From positions 62,001-126,000 of the forward strand of contig JAZGFB010000045.1 in NCBI GenBank assembly GCA_036479015.1: 64,000 bases of DNA, given 5' to 3'. Of the stretch, positions 7,365-16,812 are shown in pieces (positions within the stretch are counted from its first letter, which is position 1; each line of letters begins with the position of its first letter). The notes beneath the pieces were generated by a model, which was given only the letters and a program-made list of their open reading frames with translations, was not told the DNA's origin and searched no databases. A program made the position numbers and the translations under genes. The stretch comes from NVTR01 sp036479015. Lineage in GTDB: Bacteria > Pseudomonadota > Alphaproteobacteria > Rhodobacterales > Rhodobacteraceae.

Positions 7365-8807
7365 ATGTTTTCACGATACAAAAAAACGGACGATAGCAAA
7401 CCAAAGCTGGTTGAATTGCCCACCGAGGCCAAATCTGGCGGCAGCGCACAAGCGCCTGCCGCAAAACCCGCGCCAGCGAAAACGGCAGCGCCAAAAGCTG
7501 CAGCGCGTATCGTACCGGTGGACAAGGCCAAAAAGCGCAAAGAGCGTTTGGGAGAAGTCAAAGTTGAGCTGCACAAGCGGCTGCTTGACAACCTGAACCT
7601 GGCCGCCCTTGAAGGCGCAACCGAAGCTGACCTGCGCGGGGAAATTTCGGCAATTGCCGGGGAAGCCCTGGAAGAAATGGCCGTGGTTCTGAATCGCGAT
7701 GAACGCGCGATGTTGAACCAGGAACTATATGACGAAGTAACCGGGCTTGGCCCGCTGGAACCGCTGTTAAGAGATGGGACAGTCAACGATATTCTGGTAA
7801 ACGGCCCGCAACAGGTGTTCGTAGAAGTCGACGGCAAACTGGAGCTGACAGACACCACCTTTAAAGACGAACGCCATCTGCTGCGTATCATCGACAAAAT
7901 CGTGTCGGCCGTTGGCCGTCGCGTCGATGAAAGCAACCCCTACGTGGATGCCCGTCTTGCCGATGGATCGCGTTTCAACGCCATGGTCTCGCCGATCGCG
8001 GTGGACGGTTCACTGGTCTCAATTCGTAAGTTCAAAAAAGAAAAACTGGCCGTCGATGACCTGGTCACATTCGGTGCTTTCACCGAAGAAATGGCCGCGT
8101 ACTTGCAGGCCGCAGTGTCCACCCGGCTGAACATCATCGTATCCGGTGGTACCGGTTCAGGTAAAACCACAACCCTGAACGCGCTTTCATCCTTTATTGA
8201 TAACAACGAACGCATCCTAACAATCGAGGATACGGCGGAACTTCAACTACAACAGACCCATGTGGGCCGGATGGAAAGCCGTCCGCCAAATGTGGAAGGC
8301 AAAGGCGCTGTATCCCAGCGCGATTGCTTGAAAAACGCCCTGCGGATGCGACCTGACCGGATCATCGTGGGTGAAACCCGCGGCGAAGAAGTTATCGACA
8401 TGTTGCAGGCCATGAACACGGGTCATGATGGATCAATGACCACCATTCACGCCAACTCTGCGCGCGATGGTGTGTCACGTTTGGAAAACATGATCGCTAT
8501 GGCCGGCATTGAAATGCCACTCAAAGCCGTGCGCGCCCAGATTTCCTCGGCGGTAAACCTGATCGTGCAGATCAGCCGATTGCAGGACGGTTCGCGTCGC
8601 ATGACATCGATCACAGAAATCACCGGCATGGAGGGCGAAGTTATTTCTATGCAAGAAGTCTTTCGCTACCAGCGGGTTGGCCTAACACCCGACAACAAAA
8701 TCATCGGTCACTTTACAGCCAATGGCGTGCGCAGCCACTATTCGGAACGCTTCCGGATGTGGGGTTACGACTTACCCGCCAACATCTTTGAACCTTTTGA
8801 AGGATAG
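7365..8807 (+). CDS. cpaF: Tad secretion ATPase CpaF/TadA
   Basis: 480-aa cytoplasmic hexameric ATPase that powers Flp pilus assembly. An Ala/Pro/Lys-rich N-terminal segment (about 25-60) precedes the N-terminal domain and a GspE/VirB11-type motor: Walker A GGTGSGKT (261-268), Asp box ILTIEDTAEL (284-293), Walker B region RIIVGETRGEE (332-342) and His box GHDGSMTTIHAN (353-364). All catalytic motifs are intact. It follows cpaE by 17 bases and precedes tadB by 8, so the three are co-transcribed. Confidence 0.96.
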   Translation: MFSRYKKTDDSKPKLVELPTEAKSGGSAQAPAAKPAPAKTAAPKAAARIVPVDKAKKRKERLGEVKVELHKRLLDNLNLAALEGATEADLRGEISAIAGEALEEMAVVLNRDERAMLNQELYDEVTGLGPLEPLLRDGTVNDILVNGPQQVFVEVDGKLELTDTTFKDERHLLRIIDKIVSAVGRRVDESNPYVDARLADGSRFNAMVSPIAVDGSLVSIRKFKKEKLAVDDLVTFGAFTEEMAAYLQAAVSTRLNIIVSGGTGSGKTTTLNALSSFIDNNERILTIEDTAELQLQQTHVGRMESRPPNVEGKGAVSQRDCLKNALRMRPDRIIVGETRGEEVIDMLQAMNTGHDGSMTTIHANSARDGVSRLENMIAMAGIEMPLKAVRAQISSAVNLIVQISRLQDGSRRMTSITEITGMEGEVISMQEVFRYQRVGLTPDNKIIGHFTANGVRSHYSERFRMWGYDLPANIFEPFEG

Positions 8808-8815
8808 TACCAGTT

Positions 8816-9784
8816 ATGGTTATTAGCGCAGAACCACTTATATACGGTCTGATATTTATCGCCGTTTTGGTTATTGTCGAAGGCATTTACCTGACGGTAT
8901 TTGGTAAATCCATTAGCCTGAACAACCGGGTAAACCGCCGTCTGGATATGCTTGAAAAGGGCGCCGGTCGTGAACAGGTTTTGGAACAGCTCCGCAAGGA
9001 AATGGGCCAACACATTAAGTCTCGTTCAATTCCGCTTTATTCAATTCTGGCCCAAAAGGCGCAAAAAGCAAACATCGCTTTCACACCACCACAGCTGGTA
9101 ATGTTGATGGGCGTTTTGGGCGTGATTGCCTTTATCGGCCTGACATTTGGAACCGGGGCCAGCATCGCAATCCGCGTGACCGTTTCGGTGCTTATGGGGG
9201 TTGGCGGCGTATATGTCTGGGTGAATAACAAAGCCAAAAAACGCCTGTCGATGATAGAAGAACAACTGCCCGATGCTGTGGAGCTAATGGTGCGTTCACT
9301 GCGCGTGGGGCACCCGTTTTCTGCCGCCCTGGCCATGGTAGCAAAAGAATTGCCAGATCCGCTTGCCTCAGAAATGGGGGTCATATCGGATGAAAACGCC
9401 TATGGCCGGGAAGTGGGCGAAGCGCTCAAAGCCATGGCTGAACGACTTGACCTGCAAGATATGCGATTCCTGGCGATGGCTGTGACAATTCAACAGACAT
9501 CAGGTGGTAATTTGGCTGAAATCCTGGACGGGTTGGCCAAAGTTATCCGGGCACGGTTTAAACTGTTCCGCCAGGTCAGCGCCATCACCGCCGAGGCGAA
9601 ATGGTCAGGTATGTTCCTGTCGATTTTCCCAGTTGGCGCATTGGTCATGATCAACGTCATCCAGCCGAATTATTTTGACGATGTCAAAGAGACCGCAGCA
9701 TTCATTCCTGCCTGTCTGGTTGTGGCGGGTTTTCTGGTGGTGAACGTATTCGTCATGCGTTCACTGGTGAATATAAAAGTATAG
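8816..9784 (+). CDS. tadB: Tad inner-membrane platform protein TadB
   Basis: 322-aa polytopic protein of the type II secretion F (GspF/PilC) family. Membrane helices are visible at about 8-29, 93-113, 118-136, 265-284 and 296-315. The cytoplasmic T2SSF domain begins at LPDAVELMVRSLRVG (151-165). With TadC it forms the inner-membrane platform that couples CpaF to pilin insertion. Tight spacing with cpaF (8 bases) and tadC (9 bases). Confidence 0.94.
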   Translation: MVISAEPLIYGLIFIAVLVIVEGIYLTVFGKSISLNNRVNRRLDMLEKGAGREQVLEQLRKEMGQHIKSRSIPLYSILAQKAQKANIAFTPPQLVMLMGVLGVIAFIGLTFGTGASIAIRVTVSVLMGVGGVYVWVNNKAKKRLSMIEEQLPDAVELMVRSLRVGHPFSAALAMVAKELPDPLASEMGVISDENAYGREVGEALKAMAERLDLQDMRFLAMAVTIQQTSGGNLAEILDGLAKVIRARFKLFRQVSAITAEAKWSGMFLSIFPVGALVMINVIQPNYFDDVKETAAFIPACLVVAGFLVVNVFVMRSLVNIKV

Positions 9785-9793
9785 GGGGTTATT

Positions 9794-10768
9794 ATGATGG
9801 ATAACTTACAAACAATGCTGACTGAACAGTTGGGCCCGTTTGGCCCACTACTGGTCGTCGGGATCCTGGGAATGTTCCTGATCCTATTAACATTGCCAGT
9901 CCTGTTGAAAAAGCGGGTCGATCCGCTGGACAAATTGCGCAAAGGTAATGCCCAACCAGCAAATACCGAAGTTACCCAGAAACTGCGCCAAGGCAACGGT
10001 AAGGATAAGTTGGAAAAATATTCTGACTTTCTTGAGCCCAAGGATGAAGAAGAATATTCAGCCGTAAAACTGAAACTATTGCAGGCCGGCTACCGCGGTA
10101 AGACAGCTGTGCGGACCTATCACTTTCTGCAGTTTGCGCTGGGTGTTTCATTGCTGGGGATCGGCATTATTGTCGCTATTATTCAAAGCTCTACTGGTGA
10201 CCCCTCTACCCAAAAGACCATGATGACCATTCTTATGCCTGGGCTAATTGGCTACATGATACCGAAATACTGGGTGACCAAACGCCAGCAAAAACGCCAG
10301 GAAGAAATCGTCAACGGGTTTCCGGACGCATTGGATATGATGCTGGTTTGTGTTGAGGCTGGCCAATCACTTGATCAGTCAATTGTCCGGGTGGCGACCG
10401 AGCTTCGCGCAGGCTTCCCTGCCCTTGCGGAAGAATTTCAAATGGTTGCCCATGAGATGAAGGCAGGTAAAGACCGTATTCAGGTTTTGCGTGACATGTC
10501 TGAACGGGCCGGTGTGCCTGATGTGTCCAGTTTTGTGACCGTGTTGATCCAGTCTGCCAGCTTTGGTACTTCAGTTGCCGATGCGTTGCGGGTCTATTCC
10601 AACGAAATGCGTGACAAACGTGTGATGCGGGCCGAAGAAAAGGCAAATACCTTGCCCACAAAGATGACACTTGCCACAATGATGCTTACAGTACCACCAT
10701 TGCTGATCATTCTGATTGGCCCGTCAATCTTTCAGATTGTGGAAACATTCAAAAACGCGAATTTCTAA
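9794..10768 (+). CDS. tadC: Tad inner-membrane platform protein TadC
   Basis: 324-aa partner of TadB, also a T2SSF-family membrane protein. Helices lie near 17-38, 112-132, 147-165 and 295-315; the F-domain motif FPDALDMMLVCVEAGQSL sits between the middle and last helices. TadB and TadC form the platform; the order tadA-tadB-tadC is the usual one. The stop is 4 bases before the next ATG, consistent with coupled translation. Confidence 0.94.
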   Translation: MMDNLQTMLTEQLGPFGPLLVVGILGMFLILLTLPVLLKKRVDPLDKLRKGNAQPANTEVTQKLRQGNGKDKLEKYSDFLEPKDEEEYSAVKLKLLQAGYRGKTAVRTYHFLQFALGVSLLGIGIIVAIIQSSTGDPSTQKTMMTILMPGLIGYMIPKYWVTKRQQKRQEEIVNGFPDALDMMLVCVEAGQSLDQSIVRVATELRAGFPALAEEFQMVAHEMKAGKDRIQVLRDMSERAGVPDVSSFVTVLIQSASFGTSVADALRVYSNEMRDKRVMRAEEKANTLPTKMTLATMMLTVPPLLIILIGPSIFQIVETFKNANF

Positions 10769-10772
10769 TGTA

Positions 10773-11342
10773 ATGCAAAATAAAAATTGGATGGGGATCA
10801 CGGTTGCCTTAGGGCTTTTAGCCGCTTGCGAAAACGCAGGCGGCTTTGCTGTGGACAATGAAAACCCATTTGCACCAACCGGAATTGACCAAAACGAAGT
10901 TTCAGTTGACGGGTTACTGGTGGGGCATCGGTTGATGGCGGTCGGTGAATATGAATTGGCCCTAAAGGCATATCTGCGCGCGGGCGGCGAACAGGGGCTG
11001 AATGTCGATGTTCTATCAGCTCTTGGATCGGTAAACCTTAAGTTAGGCCGCCTTGGCCAATCAGAGAAATTGCTGCGCCGGGCAATCGAAGCCGACGAAA
11101 ACTTTGCCCCGGCTTGGAACAATTTGGGTGTTGTGTTGATGGAACAGAGCAATTTTGGCGAAGCCGAGCGTGTCTTTCGTACCGCATTTGCGCTGGACAG
11201 CGGTGAAAGTGACGAAATTCGCGATAATTTGCGCTTAGCACTCGAAAATATGGAAACACCTGACTATTCTGGGACCAATAATTATACGTTCGCACTGGTG
11301 CGTCGGGGACAGGGAAACTACCTGCTTTTGTCGACACCATAA
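10773..11342 (+). CDS. tadD: TPR lipoprotein TadD
   Basis: 189-aa lipoprotein with lipobox LAAC (residues 16-19) followed by tetratricopeptide repeats (for example FAPAWNNLGVVLMEQSNFGEAERVFRTAF, quoted here only by its ends: FAPAWNNLG and GEAERVF). TadD proteins sit on the inner leaflet of the outer membrane and help secretin assembly or positioning. The ATG at 10773 directly gives a signal sequence; the longer frame start at 10716 lies inside tadC and is rejected. It ends 42 bases before a second lipoprotein of the same kind. Confidence 0.88.
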   Translation: MQNKNWMGITVALGLLAACENAGGFAVDNENPFAPTGIDQNEVSVDGLLVGHRLMAVGEYELALKAYLRAGGEQGLNVDVLSALGSVNLKLGRLGQSEKLLRRAIEADENFAPAWNNLGVVLMEQSNFGEAERVFRTAFALDSGESDEIRDNLRLALENMETPDYSGTNNYTFALVRRGQGNYLLLSTP

Positions 11343-11384
11343 AAACCAGCGAACATCATTGAGCAGTAAGAAGGACGCAGGCAA

Positions 11385-12245
11385 ATGCGCCAGAAAATAT
11401 TAGTTTCACTATGCCTATCCGGTGTAGTCGCACTTTCCGCATGTGATCAGCAGGGATCAGGGTCAGAGGTTGAACGCTCGTTTCAGGGTGTGAACGTGAT
11501 CGATGAAAGCAACCTAAACGACATCATGCTATCGGCTGCCGATCCAAATGAAGCCGTCGCCTATTTCAACCGTACGATTAACGAGCACCCGGACCGCATT
11601 GATATCATGCGCGGACTTGCCAGTTCACTTATCAGGGCCAAAAACCCAACCGAGGCCGCCAAGGCCTGGGCGCAGGTGACGGCCCATGCTGAATCCAATG
11701 TTGAAGATCAGGTTTCCCATGCCGACGCCCTGATCCGGGCCGGTGAATGGGACATGGCTGAAACTGTACTTGATACAATTCCACCCACCTATGAAACATA
11801 TAAACGCTACCGCCTTGAGGCGATGGTTGCCGATGGCAATGAGGAATGGAAAAAAGCCGACAGCTTTTATGAAATAGCCGCCGGGCTGACAACCCAGCCT
11901 TCAAGTGTGCTCAACAATTGGGGCTATTCAAAACTTACCCGTGGTGATTATTCAGCGGCCGAAGCCATGTTTATGGACGCCTTGAAATATAACAGCGGCC
12001 TGTACACCGCTAAAAATAACCTGGTTCTGGCCCGTGGTGCCCAACGTAATTACGATTTGCCCATCATTCCGATGTCGCAGATTGAACGTGCACAACTGCT
12101 GCATACGCTGGCACTGGCAGCGATCAAGCAGGGTGATGTTGTCACTGGAAAAGGCCTGCTTCAGGAAAGCATCGACACCCATCCGCTGTATTTTGAAGCG
12201 GCAGTCCGCTCGCTTAAAGCGCTTGAAAACAACGTGACAAACTAA
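11385..12245 (+). CDS. second Tad-locus TPR lipoprotein
   Basis: 286-aa lipoprotein with lipobox LSAC (17-20) and several TPR-like helices through residues about 50-270 (VLNNWGYSKLTRGDYSAAEA is the clearest). It resembles TadD-type proteins but is longer and shares little obvious sequence with the preceding one. Paired TPR lipoproteins are common at the end of Tad loci, where one may act as secretin pilotin. The specific role is not known. An AAGGACG site precedes the ATG; cpaA follows after 2 bases. Confidence 0.85.
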   Translation: MRQKILVSLCLSGVVALSACDQQGSGSEVERSFQGVNVIDESNLNDIMLSAADPNEAVAYFNRTINEHPDRIDIMRGLASSLIRAKNPTEAAKAWAQVTAHAESNVEDQVSHADALIRAGEWDMAETVLDTIPPTYETYKRYRLEAMVADGNEEWKKADSFYEIAAGLTTQPSSVLNNWGYSKLTRGDYSAAEAMFMDALKYNSGLYTAKNNLVLARGAQRNYDLPIIPMSQIERAQLLHTLALAAIKQGDVVTGKGLLQESIDTHPLYFEAAVRSLKALENNVTN

Positions 12246-12247
12246 GC

Positions 12248-12742
12248 ATGGCGATCACTGCATGGTCCGCATTTTGGTTTTTACCTTTCGCGCTTCCCAT
12301 TTCAATATGGGTGGCGTGGAACGACATGAAATTCATGAAAATTCCCAATATGGCCGTGCTGGCGTTGATGGTAGTTTTTGTCGTTATCGGGCTGATCGCC
12401 CTGCCCTTTCCTGAATATTTGTGGCGTTTGCTAAGCTTTGTGGTCATCCTGGCTATTGGTTTTGCCCTTAACATGATCAGGGCAATTGGGGCGGGTGATG
12501 CCAAATTTGCCGCCGCTATGGCCCCGTTTGTTGCACTGGGTGACCTGCCAGACTTTCTGTATATGTTTGCAGCCATTGTATTGGCGGCATTTATCACCCA
12601 CAGGCTGGCCCGGCGCAGTGACACGATCAAGAAGCTGACGCCTGACTGGGAATCCTGGACGCGCCGCGATTTCCCCATGGGGCTTGCCCTTGGCAGTACA
12701 TTGGCAATTTATCTGATCACTGGCGCACTTTGGGGGGCCTGA
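12248..12742 (+). CDS. cpaA: Tad prepilin peptidase CpaA/TadV
   Basis: 164-aa polytopic aspartic protease that cleaves pilin leaders. The two catalytic aspartates are visible: D26 in WNDMKFMKIPN and D84 in the GxGDxK motif GAGDAK (81-86). The N-terminal Zn/methylase domain of PilD is absent, as is usual for the short CpaA/TadV type. Its substrates should be the two small pilins at 1954 and 2343, whose +5 residue is Asp rather than Glu. Its end meets the opposing membrane protein gene at 2 bases distance. Confidence 0.93.
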   Translation: MAITAWSAFWFLPFALPISIWVAWNDMKFMKIPNMAVLALMVVFVVIGLIALPFPEYLWRLLSFVVILAIGFALNMIRAIGAGDAKFAAAMAPFVALGDLPDFLYMFAAIVLAAFITHRLARRSDTIKKLTPDWESWTRRDFPMGLALGSTLAIYLITGALWGA

Positions 12743-12744
12743 TG

Positions 12745-14379
12745 TTAGCCCTTGGCCGGTTCAAATAAGATATACAGCGATGTGCGATGTATTTCGCTAA
12801 ATTCCAGATCAGTTGCTTCGATCTCAGCCAATATTTGTTGGCGCACACCCGGTAATATCGGGCAAAGCGGCACTAACAAATAATCGGCATCGGACAATCC
12901 CGGCAGCCCGCCGTAATACCAGGGCGACCCACCCTTTAGCGGAACAGAATTGCCAAACAGCCAGTGGCTGGAAAACAAATCAGCGGCGAATATGCCTTTT
13001 CCCTGTGTAAAACCGGCCTGATCCAGATCGGTAACAATAACATCGAACCATGCGGTGAGGCCGATTAGCAGCTCACAATGCGGCAGGACCTCGCCCTTAA
13101 ATACAGACAGCTCAGCATCATCTGCAAGATCTGTATAAGCGTCAAATGCCGATCCGACCTTAACCAAAGGAACCTGGATATTGGTGCGTGCTGCCCGAAT
13201 GTTGGTTGTGTAAATATCTGAATGCTGCTCAGATTTCGGCAGCAATTGCGTGTACTCGGTGACATCGGCAGCCAGATGCCGAAACGGGCTAAAGACAAGG
13301 TTAAAAAATGAAGGCGCTGCCATTGCCAGCGCCATAAACGCGGTGACCCTGACGGCGTTACGCATGTCCCACCCCAGGCCATTGCGGGTATCGGCTGCGG
13401 GCAGTGAGGCAAGTAATAGCACAGCCAATAGCAACAACCACTGCGGGTCATTGCCAAAGTTTTGATAGGTCACATAGAAAAACCCGGGCGTTAATAATAA
13501 CAATGACAAGCCGCCCACAGCTTTGCCTGACTGGCGCAACAACACCACCCCGCCAACAAGCAACAGACTGGCACCAATATAGGCCGGCGCCCCCACTACT
13601 GCACCGATTGGTTCCCCTGGAAAGGCACGAAAATCAGAACCCGCAACAGTCAACACATTGCCAAAATATGCCAACCAATATGTTGGCCCATAAATTAGCG
13701 TCACCACAGCCAACGCGCTGGCCCCGGAAATCAAAGCCATAATCAGCGTGCCTGCGGATCGGCGCGCCAGCAGTGCCACCACAATCGGAATTGAAAATGC
13801 CGCAAAATACGTGATTTTTGTTAACATCAAAAATGCCAGAGCCAAGCCAATAATCACCCCGTCAACCCTGGGCCGGGCTGCCCCAATGCTGGGCAGTACA
13901 GCTGCGGAAATAGCGATGAATGCCGCCGCCCAAGACCAGCGGTTGTAGTGCATAGAGATCGAAACACTGCCTTGTGCTTCACCATGCACCAGCGCGCTGA
14001 TCAATACCAACACCACAAAGCCAAAAAAGTACGGCAAAGGGCCGCGCAGACGGCTAAACGCGACCCAAAACAACGCAGGCAAGAATACTATGGCAACCAG
14101 GGTTTGCGCCAACAAAATAGACGCCCCAACCCCGAAGCCAAGGCTCACAAAAAACGATATCGGCGCAAATGCCAATACCCCTATGGGTGTCATGAAATCC
14201 AGATGCGGCACCTGCCCCTCAGCCATGCGAAGAACTATTTGCAACAGGTGATACGTGTCCCCCTCATGCTTACCGATGTAAAATCCGCCCTTCAGCAGCG
14301 ATGCACCACACAATACAACGATGATCGCCACAAAAAAGCCAAATAAACCAGTGAAATTCGCCTTGCCCATATCTGCCAT
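12745..14379 (-). CDS. polytopic membrane protein, GT-C-like
   Basis: 544-aa protein with about ten hydrophobic segments spread over residues 10-370 and a soluble C-terminal part of roughly 170 residues. The N-terminal loop (GKHEGDTYHLLQIVLRMAEG, then PHLDFMTPIG) resembles the acidic first periplasmic loop of GT-C glycosyltransferases of the PMT/ArnT type. No family name is certain. If correct, it would transfer a sugar from a polyprenyl carrier, possibly to pilus or envelope components; its position against the end of the Tad locus suggests but does not prove a link. It could also be an unrelated conserved membrane protein. Confidence 0.7.
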   Translation of the reverse strand: MADMGKANFTGLFGFFVAIIVVLCGASLLKGGFYIGKHEGDTYHLLQIVLRMAEGQVPHLDFMTPIGVLAFAPISFFVSLGFGVGASILLAQTLVAIVFLPALFWVAFSRLRGPLPYFFGFVVLVLISALVHGEAQGSVSISMHYNRWSWAAAFIAISAAVLPSIGAARPRVDGVIIGLALAFLMLTKITYFAAFSIPIVVALLARRSAGTLIMALISGASALAVVTLIYGPTYWLAYFGNVLTVAGSDFRAFPGEPIGAVVGAPAYIGASLLLVGGVVLLRQSGKAVGGLSLLLLTPGFFYVTYQNFGNDPQWLLLLAVLLLASLPAADTRNGLGWDMRNAVRVTAFMALAMAAPSFFNLVFSPFRHLAADVTEYTQLLPKSEQHSDIYTTNIRAARTNIQVPLVKVGSAFDAYTDLADDAELSVFKGEVLPHCELLIGLTAWFDVIVTDLDQAGFTQGKGIFAADLFSSHWLFGNSVPLKGGSPWYYGGLPGLSDADYLLVPLCPILPGVRQQILAEIEATDLEFSEIHRTSLYILFEPAKG

Positions 14380-14517
14380 CCGTTGTCATTTTTTGTGACC
14401 CTATGGCATTGCCGGGCAAAGTTAAAACCCTTCGGCGGGTTTGTCGCCTAATTGACGCAGCAGCGCTAGTTTGGGCACAAATTCCGGCGAACAGGCATGA
14501 AAATCTGAGGTGACACG

Positions 14518-15828
14518 ATGAATATGCAGACCCGACCAGTAATGGAGCCGCCCGCACCGCGCACTTTGGAAGACACCGGTCTGACAATTGTGATGATGCG
14601 CGACATCCTACTGAAAACAATGTTCCGCATGAACCTTGACATGGTCACCGAATTGTCGCGCGTGATCTGCCTGCCGGTGAATGTGGTACAGGAACTGGTG
14701 GATCTGGCCCGCGATCAGGCGCTGTTGCAATCCACCGGCACCCTGCATGCCAATTCAGGCAATGAAATGGGTTATCAACTTACCGATGCTGGAAAATCGC
14801 GGGCCCTGGACGCCCTGTCACAGTCAGAATATTTTGGTGCGATGCCGATCCCAATGGATATTTATGCAGAACAGGTGAAACGCCAGTCGATCCGCAACAT
14901 TCAGGTGACCCGGGAAATGCTGACCGGCGCTATGGGGCATTTGATCTTACCAGATGAGCTGCTTAGCCATCTGGGGCCGTCGGTCTCAGCCGGTCGCTCA
15001 ATCTTGATGTATGGCCCTCCGGGCAACGGTAAATCGTCGATCTCCAACGGAATACGTGATGCGATCGGTGACAATATTTTCGTCCCACGCGCCATTGAAT
15101 ATTCCGGGCAGGTGATCACGGTTTACGATCCGATCGTTCACAACATAGCCGAAGAGCTGGTGGATGATCCCAACAGTTTGCGCCGCACCTCAAACCGCTA
15201 TGATCGCCGTTACGTCCTGTGCGAACGTCCCACAGTTGTCACCGGTGGCGAACTGACGCTGGATATGCTTGATCTGGTCTATAATCCCACATCACGTACC
15301 TATCAGGCACCGCTGCAAATGAAGTCTACCGGCGGCATCTTTATCGTGGATGACCTTGGCCGTCAGTCCGAACCGCCTCAGGCCCTGATCAACCGGTGGA
15401 TTTTACCACTGGAAGAAAACAAAGATATTCTGGCCCTGCAATCGGGGGAAAAATTCGAAGTCCCGTTTGACACGCTGGTGGTGTTTTCTACCAACTTCCA
15501 CCCCAATGAAATTTTCGATAAAGCCGCCCTGCGCCGGATCTTCTTTAAGATCAAAATTGACGGACCCTGCCAGGAAGATTACCTGAAAATTTTCGCGATG
15601 ATGGCCAAGAAGCGCAAAATACCGATGGACGAAGAGGCGCTAATCTATCTGATGAAAACCAAATACCCGACCATCAACAATGAATATGCCAACTATCAGC
15701 CGATCTTTTTGATCGATCAGATGATCGCCATTTGCGAATTTGAAGGCATCCCTTACCAGATGTCGCCTGATCTGATCGAACGGGCCTGGGCCAATATGTT
15801 CGTGAAAGAAGAGGTCATCGTTCACTAA
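14518..15828 (+). CDS. AAA+ ATPase next to the Tad locus
   Basis: 436-aa ATPase. Residues about 20-100 look like a winged-helix or helical N-terminal domain. The AAA+ core follows with Walker A GPPGNGKS (166-173), Walker B IFIVDD (274-279), sensor-1-like STNF (324-327) and arginines at 339-340. The domain after it has a Tyr/Asn-rich stretch (TINNEYANYQP). GAGG precedes the ATG at 14518. I do not recognise a characterised family. It is divergently arranged with the GT-C-like gene and 1.8 kb from cpaA. A link to pilus function or gene control is a guess from location. Confidence 0.8.
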   Translation: MNMQTRPVMEPPAPRTLEDTGLTIVMMRDILLKTMFRMNLDMVTELSRVICLPVNVVQELVDLARDQALLQSTGTLHANSGNEMGYQLTDAGKSRALDALSQSEYFGAMPIPMDIYAEQVKRQSIRNIQVTREMLTGAMGHLILPDELLSHLGPSVSAGRSILMYGPPGNGKSSISNGIRDAIGDNIFVPRAIEYSGQVITVYDPIVHNIAEELVDDPNSLRRTSNRYDRRYVLCERPTVVTGGELTLDMLDLVYNPTSRTYQAPLQMKSTGGIFIVDDLGRQSEPPQALINRWILPLEENKDILALQSGEKFEVPFDTLVVFSTNFHPNEIFDKAALRRIFFKIKIDGPCQEDYLKIFAMMAKKRKIPMDEEALIYLMKTKYPTINNEYANYQPIFLIDQMIAICEFEGIPYQMSPDLIERAWANMFVKEEVIVH

Positions 15829-15972
15829 AGCCCTGGGGCGGTAGGTATTTATATATTCTACTGCATTAACCTGGGTGAATTTGCGGGTTGTCCCAGCGCA
15901 GTTATTGCACAGGATCTACATTTCGCCACAACAGGCACACGGCGCGATAACAGCACTTACTGGTATACCAGC

Positions 15973-16728
15973 CTACGTGATACCCACGCCTTGCAACGAC
16001 TGAAATTCAGCCAGACAGCTTTGCTGGTATGAGCGGCTTATGGGCAGGCGCGAACCGTCTTTCAGCCAAACGAACAAGCGGCCTTTGATCTTCTTAAGCT
16101 TATGCACTTCGTCGCAAGATATCCAATGGGATCGGTGAATTTGCTTTCCCAATTGCCCATCTAATTCAATCAACGCATCGGAAAACCGCATTAGTATAGT
16201 TTCTTTTCCCGTCTCAGAATAGACATCCACATAATGATCACGGACGGAAAGCCGATAGATTTTCTTAGTATTTGAATTTCTAAGCCTTTGATATAACCGC
16301 GGTTTGTCTTTGAATATGTTGTAGCCTAGAAAACTCTGCGACAAGATCACAATGTTGGTCAGCGAAAATGTTAACACCGCAAACAACCAAATTGGTGCAA
16401 AATATCCGGGGCGTAATTGGTTCACTTTTATGGTCAGGAAATAGAGAACTGGGGTTAAGAAAACAGTGAGCAGTGTGGAAACTGCCAAGGCTTTTTTCCA
16501 GGTTGGCTGGTTGGAAAATTTGATATCAATGAACACTTTAACAAACTGAACAAAGATGGCACTAATCGCAACAACCGCGCCCCAATATAACAGGCGTTCC
16601 GAAAATGCCATACTCATAAAGGTTCCAAACGGCCCGGCAATGGCCAGAATAATGGCCGTTGCCAAAACGCCTATTGCCCTAACCGGCGACAACAAGTGAT
16701 CTTTTAATTGCGAGAAAATATCGCCCAC
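15973..16728 (-). CDS. membrane-anchored LytTR transcriptional regulator
   Basis: 251-aa protein: four predicted membrane helices (about 17-35, 44-66, 82-102, 112-132) followed by a C-terminal LytTR DNA-binding domain (about 150-245) with KKIYRLSVRDHYVDVYS, the R-SHW-I segment and LPISRSY. No receiver domain is present, so it is a one-component regulator held in the membrane. LytTR proteins control adhesion, bacteriocin and exopolysaccharide genes in many bacteria; the nearby Tad genes are a possible target, not shown. A 20-bp inverted repeat sits just upstream of its start. Confidence 0.88.
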   Translation of the reverse strand: MGDIFSQLKDHLLSPVRAIGVLATAIILAIAGPFGTFMSMAFSERLLYWGAVVAISAIFVQFVKVFIDIKFSNQPTWKKALAVSTLLTVFLTPVLYFLTIKVNQLRPGYFAPIWLFAVLTFSLTNIVILSQSFLGYNIFKDKPRLYQRLRNSNTKKIYRLSVRDHYVDVYSETGKETILMRFSDALIELDGQLGKQIHRSHWISCDEVHKLKKIKGRLFVWLKDGSRLPISRSYQQSCLAEFQSLQGVGIT

Positions 16729-16750
16729 CTAACTACTCATTAATAAAAAT

Positions 16751-16770
16751 TATATTCAAATATGAATATA
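16751..16770. promoter_or_regulatory. inverted repeat upstream of the LytTR gene
   Basis: TATATTCA-AATA-TGAATATA is a perfect 8-bp inverted repeat with a 4-base spacer, centred about 33 bases before the LytTR start. It has the size of an operator for a dimeric regulator. LytTR sites are usually direct repeats, so another protein could bind; AT-richness lowers its weight. Confidence 0.4.
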
Positions 16771-16812
16771 TCAATAATTTAACAGAATTTCAATCGGCTC
16801 GGTTAATTTTCG

